From Thalassospira profundimaris WP0211 (GTDB taxonomy: Bacteria > Pseudomonadota > Alphaproteobacteria > Rhodospirillales > Thalassospiraceae): a stretch of 64,000 nt of DNA. The position numbers and the translations under genes are program-made. Position 1 is the first letter of the stretch; every line of letters begins with the position of its first letter. Positions 60,775 to 64,000 of the stretch are shown here, one piece after another. The notes below the pieces were generated by a model. The model was not told the origin of the DNA, ran no database searches, and saw only the letters and a list, made by a program, of their open reading frames with translations. The stretch lies in contig NZ_AMRN01000012.1 in the NCBI RefSeq assembly GCF_000300275.1, positions 62,001 through 126,000 of the forward strand, given 5' to 3'.

Positions 60775-61212
60775 TCAGGCAAGTACGCCTTCGCCGGTTT
60801 CCTTGAACTGCTGGGCATATTCCGGGGAAAGTTCGGCGGTGGCACTTGCGATGTCGATGCGCACGCCATTGGGATCAAGAAGGGCAAAATGGCGCTGGCC
60901 CCATGGCTCATCGCGAAGATCAAGGGCGAATTCAAACCCGGCTTCACGCAATTCATCTGCCGCATCGCGGGCTTCTTCGACTTCCAGCGTAAGAACCGTT
61001 CCTTCGCCGATGGTGGCCGCCTGGAACATGGCCGGCTGGGTTTCGTGACCTTGCTTCATTAGGCCAAGCTGAACGGATGGTGCGCACGGCCAGACAAGCT
61101 GGCAATACCAGTCACCGTCAAAGACCGGTGTGAAGCCGAGCTTTTTGTAAAAGGCGCGGCTTTGGGTGAATTTTTCGGTGATGATGATCTGATAGGCGTT
61201 GGTGACTTTCAT
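60775..61212 (-). CDS. VOC family (glyoxalase-like) protein
   Basis: 145 residues with one vicinal oxygen chelate domain: TNAYQIIITEKFTQSRAFYKKLGFTPVFDG, TLEVEEARDAADELREAG, and the last strand WGQRHFALLDPNGVRIDI. Several members act as bleomycin resistance or glyoxalase proteins, others only bind ligands. It is divergent from a WYL regulator with a perfect palindrome between them. Confidence 0.88.
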   Translation of the reverse strand: MKVTNAYQIIITEKFTQSRAFYKKLGFTPVFDGDWYCQLVWPCAPSVQLGLMKQGHETQPAMFQAATIGEGTVLTLEVEEARDAADELREAGFEFALDLRDEPWGQRHFALLDPNGVRIDIASATAELSPEYAQQFKETGEGVLA

Positions 61213-61271
61213 CGTCATGCTCCTGACGTTGGGGGTTAATCCTGTCCCGATTTGTCAATGGTTGCACATCC

Positions 61272-61295
61272 CTCCTGACAGGAGCCTGTCAGGAG
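61272..61295. promoter_or_regulatory. Perfect 24-base palindrome in the glyoxalase-WYL promoter
   Basis: CTCCTGACAGG-AG-CCTGTCAGGAG has 11-base arms without a mismatch. It lies between the divergent starts at 61212 and 61337. It is the best candidate operator for the WYL regulator, and the core CTGACA-N6-TGTCAG recurs at 49660 and 54050. Confidence 0.75.
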
Positions 61296-61336
61296 CGGTA
61301 TGATAATTTTTGGGGCAGGATGACAAAGGAGTGATC

Positions 61337-62041
61337 ATGAGACGGGCTGACCGATTATTTCGCCTTGTTCAAATCTTGCGCCGCCGCAAACTGTGCCGCG
61401 CATGTGACCTGGCAGAGGAACTTGAAGTTTCCGAACGCACCATTTACCGCGACATTCGCGACCTTGCCGCGTCGGGTGTTCCGGTCGAGGGGGAGGCAGG
61501 CGTGGGCTATATCCTGCGCGATGGGTATGACTTGCCGCCGCTTATGTTTGATGCCGACGAGATTGAGGCGCTTGTTGTTGCGGCCCGCATGGTTCAAAGC
61601 TGGACCGATCCGCAAATGGCACGTGCCGCCGGTGATGCCCTGACCAAGATCGAGGCCGTGCTGCCCGAAAAGATCCGAGGTCTGGTCGGCGGTGTTCCGA
61701 TTGCGATTGCCGAAATCGCGCAGGAACCGATTGCCATTTCGATGCCCGACCTCAGGCGCGCTATTCGGGAACGGTTTCTGATCGATATCGATTACACCGA
61801 TGCAAAGGGCGACAATACCCGCCGCCGTGTCTGGCCGCTTGGCATGTTGTTTTTTGGCAGTACGTGGCTTTTGGCCAGTTGGTGCGAATTGCGCGAGGCC
61901 TTTCGCGTTTTTCGGGCCGACCGGATTGCCCATATGGAAATATCGACATCGCGCTTTCGCCCGGTTCCGGGGCGGTCATTGCGTGATTATCTGATTTCCG
62001 AAGGTGTTGAAGGCGAGATCCTTAATGGCATCGGTCGATAG
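61337..62041 (+). CDS. YafY-type HTH-WYL transcriptional regulator
   Basis: 234 residues. An N-terminal DeoR-like helix-turn-helix (RLFRLVQILRRRKLCRACDLAEELEVSERTIYRDIRDLAASGVP in parts), then a WYL domain around residues 130-220 (RFLIDIDYTDAKGD, VWPLGMLFFGSTWLLASWCELREAFRVFRADRI). WYL domains sense nucleic acids or small ligands. AAGGAG five bases before the start. Divergent from a VOC gene; a 24-base palindrome lies between them. Confidence 0.92.
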   Translation: MRRADRLFRLVQILRRRKLCRACDLAEELEVSERTIYRDIRDLAASGVPVEGEAGVGYILRDGYDLPPLMFDADEIEALVVAARMVQSWTDPQMARAAGDALTKIEAVLPEKIRGLVGGVPIAIAEIAQEPIAISMPDLRRAIRERFLIDIDYTDAKGDNTRRRVWPLGMLFFGSTWLLASWCELREAFRVFRADRIAHMEISTSRFRPVPGRSLRDYLISEGVEGEILNGIGR

Positions 62042-62381
62042 CGAGTTCGTTATGCTGGTGTCAGAGCTGCTGGCACCTTTGGGGCATATCAGGCCCAGAC
62101 GGATGTTTGGCGCCGTCGGGCTTTATTGTGACGGCGCCTTCTTTGCGATCATTTCCGATGATGTCCTGTATCTCAAAGGAGACGCGCAGACCAAGGACCG
62201 GTTTGATGCGATGGAGATGCAGCCATTTGCGGTGCCGTCGGGAAGGCCGGTGACCCTGTCTTATTTCGAAGTACCCGGTGAATGGCTTGATAACGAAGAA
62301 CAACTTCTTGAATTTGCCACGTTGGCGCTTGGGGCTGCGCGCCGTTCAGAAGCGCAAAAGGGTCGGACAGCCAAGAAGTAA
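62025..62381 (+). CDS. TfoX N-terminal domain protein
   Basis: 118 residues. PRRMFGAVGLYCDGAFFAIISDDVLYLKGD is the TfoX_N core. Stand-alone TfoX_N proteins occur widely, with unknown role; the competence function of full-length TfoX cannot be assumed. It overlaps the end of the WYL gene by 17 bases and is probably in one operon with it. Confidence 0.88.
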   Translation: MASVDSEFVMLVSELLAPLGHIRPRRMFGAVGLYCDGAFFAIISDDVLYLKGDAQTKDRFDAMEMQPFAVPSGRPVTLSYFEVPGEWLDNEEQLLEFATLALGAARRSEAQKGRTAKK

Positions 62382-62520
62382 CCAGACCTTGGCCAAAACA
62401 AACAGATCCCGGGATATTCCGGGCAGGTGTATTTAGACGCCGCTTGCAATCAGTGATGTTCGGTCGCACTTTTCCTGTATAGTATTTTTCGGGATAAAGA
62501 ACGCGTTAGGTCTGGGACAA

Positions 62521-64000
62521 GTGGCAGCCGGTAGTTTCTGGCAAGGTTTTGCCGACACGTTAAAAATTCGGACAGACAAGCCGGAACTGTTGCGCGCGCA
62601 GGTTGGTGCTCTTTCGCGTCAGATACCTGTCCTTTATATGCTGCTGCTGGCCAACGCGGTGGCTCTTGCCTATACCCATTACGGAACAGCACCCGACTGG
62701 ATGACAGTCCATGCGGTGATTGTTCTCGGTGTCATTTGTATTTTTCGTGCGGTTGCCTGGAACCGGGCCCGCGTTGATATTGATGACGTTGATGTCTGTA
62801 TCAAACATCTGAAGCGCATCAGGGTGCTGGCGGTGGTGATATCCGTCCTGTTTACCCTTTGGGCGATCACGATGTTTGATTATGGCGACGCCTATCAGCG
62901 CGGCCACGTTGCCTATTTCATATCGATCACCGTTGTTGGCTGTATTTTCTGTCTGGTGAATTTCCCGCCTGCGGCATTGCTGGTTGTTGCGATTGTGCTG
63001 GGCACCTTCGTGTTCTTCTTCGGGACCAGCGGCAACGAAGTCTATGTCGCGATCGCGGTAAATATGGCGCTTGTGTCGTTGATGATCATTCAGATCATTC
63101 GAAGCTTCTATGCCAATTTTTCTGGCCTGATCCAGACCCAGAACGACCTTGAAGCACAGCACCAGACGATGATCGAACTGTCGCGCCAGAACGAGGCATT
63201 GGCGCTGATCGATCCGTTGACCGGTTTATCCAACCGCCGGGCTTTTTTTTCCGTGCTGGAAGATACAGTGAATGCCGCCACCAAAAATGAAGCATTCGCG
63301 GTGGCGATGATTGATCTCGACGGTTTCAAGCCTGTCAATGACGTGCATGGTCACCCCTCGGGTGATGAGCTGTTGCAGCAGGCGGGCAGGCGGCTTCGCA
63401 AAGTCCTTGGCCCGGACACGCTTCTCGCGCGCTTGGGAGGGGATGAGTTCGGATTGTTGCTTAAGGGCTATGACGATGCACTTGAACTGATTGCGCTCGG
63501 CAAGGAGCTTTGTGATGCCCTTAATCGTCCGTTTATGCTGAATGGTGTGACCGTGCAGGTTTCGGCATCACTGGGGTTTGCGACATATCCCACAGTGGCG
63601 CGCAGCCCGAACGGCCTTTTCGAGCGGGCTGACTTTGCGCTTTACCATGCGAAAAAGAATGCACGCGGCGAGGCGGTTTTGTTTGCCGCCCACCACGAAA
63701 CATTGATCCGCCATGACTCCCAGATCGAACAGGCGCTGCGCAAGGCGGATTTATCAACCGAGCTCAGCCTGCATTATCAGCCGGTGTTTGATATTCGTTC
63801 CGGGCAGGTAAGTTCGCTTGAGGCGCTTGCGCGTTGGGAAAGTGCCCAGATGGGGACGGTTTCGCCAGGCACGTTTTTCCCGGTGGCAGAAAAGACCGGT
63901 CAGGTCGGTTTTCTGACACGGGTTTTGTTCGAAAAGCTGATGGTTGATATGCAGGACTGGCCGGAAAACCTGCCCGTATCGTTTAACCTCTCGGCGCGCG
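62521..64000 (+). CDS. GGDEF-EAL cyclic-di-GMP protein (partial, runs off the right edge)
   Basis: About 493 residues are visible. Starting at a GTG at 62521 (the first plausible start after a stop at 62434), the N-terminus holds several membrane helices up to about residue 195. A GGDEF domain follows with DPLTGLSNRRAFF and the intact active-site motif RLGGDEFG, then an EAL domain starting SLEALARWE. Both motifs are intact, so synthesis and breakdown of c-di-GMP are both possible. The remaining EAL domain lies beyond the window. Confidence 0.9.
   Translation, partial: MAAGSFWQGFADTLKIRTDKPELLRAQVGALSRQIPVLYMLLLANAVALAYTHYGTAPDWMTVHAVIVLGVICIFRAVAWNRARVDIDDVDVCIKHLKRIRVLAVVISVLFTLWAITMFDYGDAYQRGHVAYFISITVVGCIFCLVNFPPAALLVVAIVLGTFVFFFGTSGNEVYVAIAVNMALVSLMIIQIIRSFYANFSGLIQTQNDLEAQHQTMIELSRQNEALALIDPLTGLSNRRAFFSVLEDTVNAATKNEAFAVAMIDLDGFKPVNDVHGHPSGDELLQQAGRRLRKVLGPDTLLARLGGDEFGLLLKGYDDALELIALGKELCDALNRPFMLNGVTVQVSASLGFATYPTVARSPNGLFERADFALYHAKKNARGEAVLFAAHHETLIRHDSQIEQALRKADLSTELSLHYQPVFDIRSGQVSSLEALARWESAQMGTVSPGTFFPVAEKTGQVGFLTRVLFEKLMVDMQDWPENLPVSFNLSAR

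Noticed and set aside
1..64000. Genomic island, prophage or insertion sequence
   Set aside because: No transposase, integrase, terminal inverted repeats or tRNA-linked attachment sites were seen, and base use looks even across the window by eye.

Overview
The window looks like chromosome of a marine, heterotrophic alphaproteobacterium. The evidence is a circularly permuted two-piece tmRNA gene, an alpha-type SspB with its C-terminal ClpX-binding tail, and a full set of methylated-amine genes typical of marine Rhodobacterales and Rhodospirillales. The overall flavour resembles Thalassospira, but that is an impression and was not searched. I saw no insertion sequence, prophage, rRNA, tRNA or CRISPR array.

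Left third (1-17.8 kb): methylated amine catabolism. A flavin monooxygenase (tmm) oxidises trimethylamine to TMAO. A bifunctional TMAO demethylase (tdm) makes dimethylamine. The four-gene dmmDABC operon makes monomethylamine. A partial gene at the left edge (mgsA-like) begins the N-methylglutamate route. An XRE-cupin regulator, an ammonium transporter with a 54-residue membrane protein beside it, a GATase-type AraC regulator and a heterotetrameric sarcosine oxidase operon (soxBDAG) complete the region. DmmD, the C-terminus of Tdm, SoxA and SoxG all use the GcvT-type folate fold, so C1 units are passed to tetrahydrofolate at several steps and ammonium is released.

17.8-35 kb: argE and nadK; a TetR regulator; a sulfur module (periplasmic rhodanese, YeeE/YedE permease, and a striking protein made of 30 Pro-Cys repeats); an RhlE-type helicase followed by a cold-shock protein; a GntR-regulated polar amino-acid ABC transporter; an MFS exporter; an aldehyde dehydrogenase facing an AraC regulator.

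35-50 kb: small envelope genes (DUF3750, TspO, a lipoprotein hydrolase), a chemoreceptor behind a CRP-like site, a divergent pair of glutathione transferases, an MHS transporter, the cytochrome bo3 operon cyoABCD with a SURF1 gene, and a DUF2235 hydrolase.

50-64 kb: a third GST, a peroxiredoxin, a methyltransferase, a TetR regulator, thyA-folA, a putative glycolipid-binding protein, ssrA beside sspB, class I fumarase, two transporters, a small hydrolase, a glyoxalase facing a WYL regulator, a TfoX-like protein and a truncated GGDEF-EAL protein at the right edge.

Two dispersed operator-like motifs stand out. AACGATCATTC-type sites lie at the TetR gene at 52 kb, its neighbouring peroxiredoxin and the distant GST pair. 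CTGACA-N5/6-TGTCAG sites lie at the WYL/glyoxalase promoter, the glycolipid-binding gene and the third GST.
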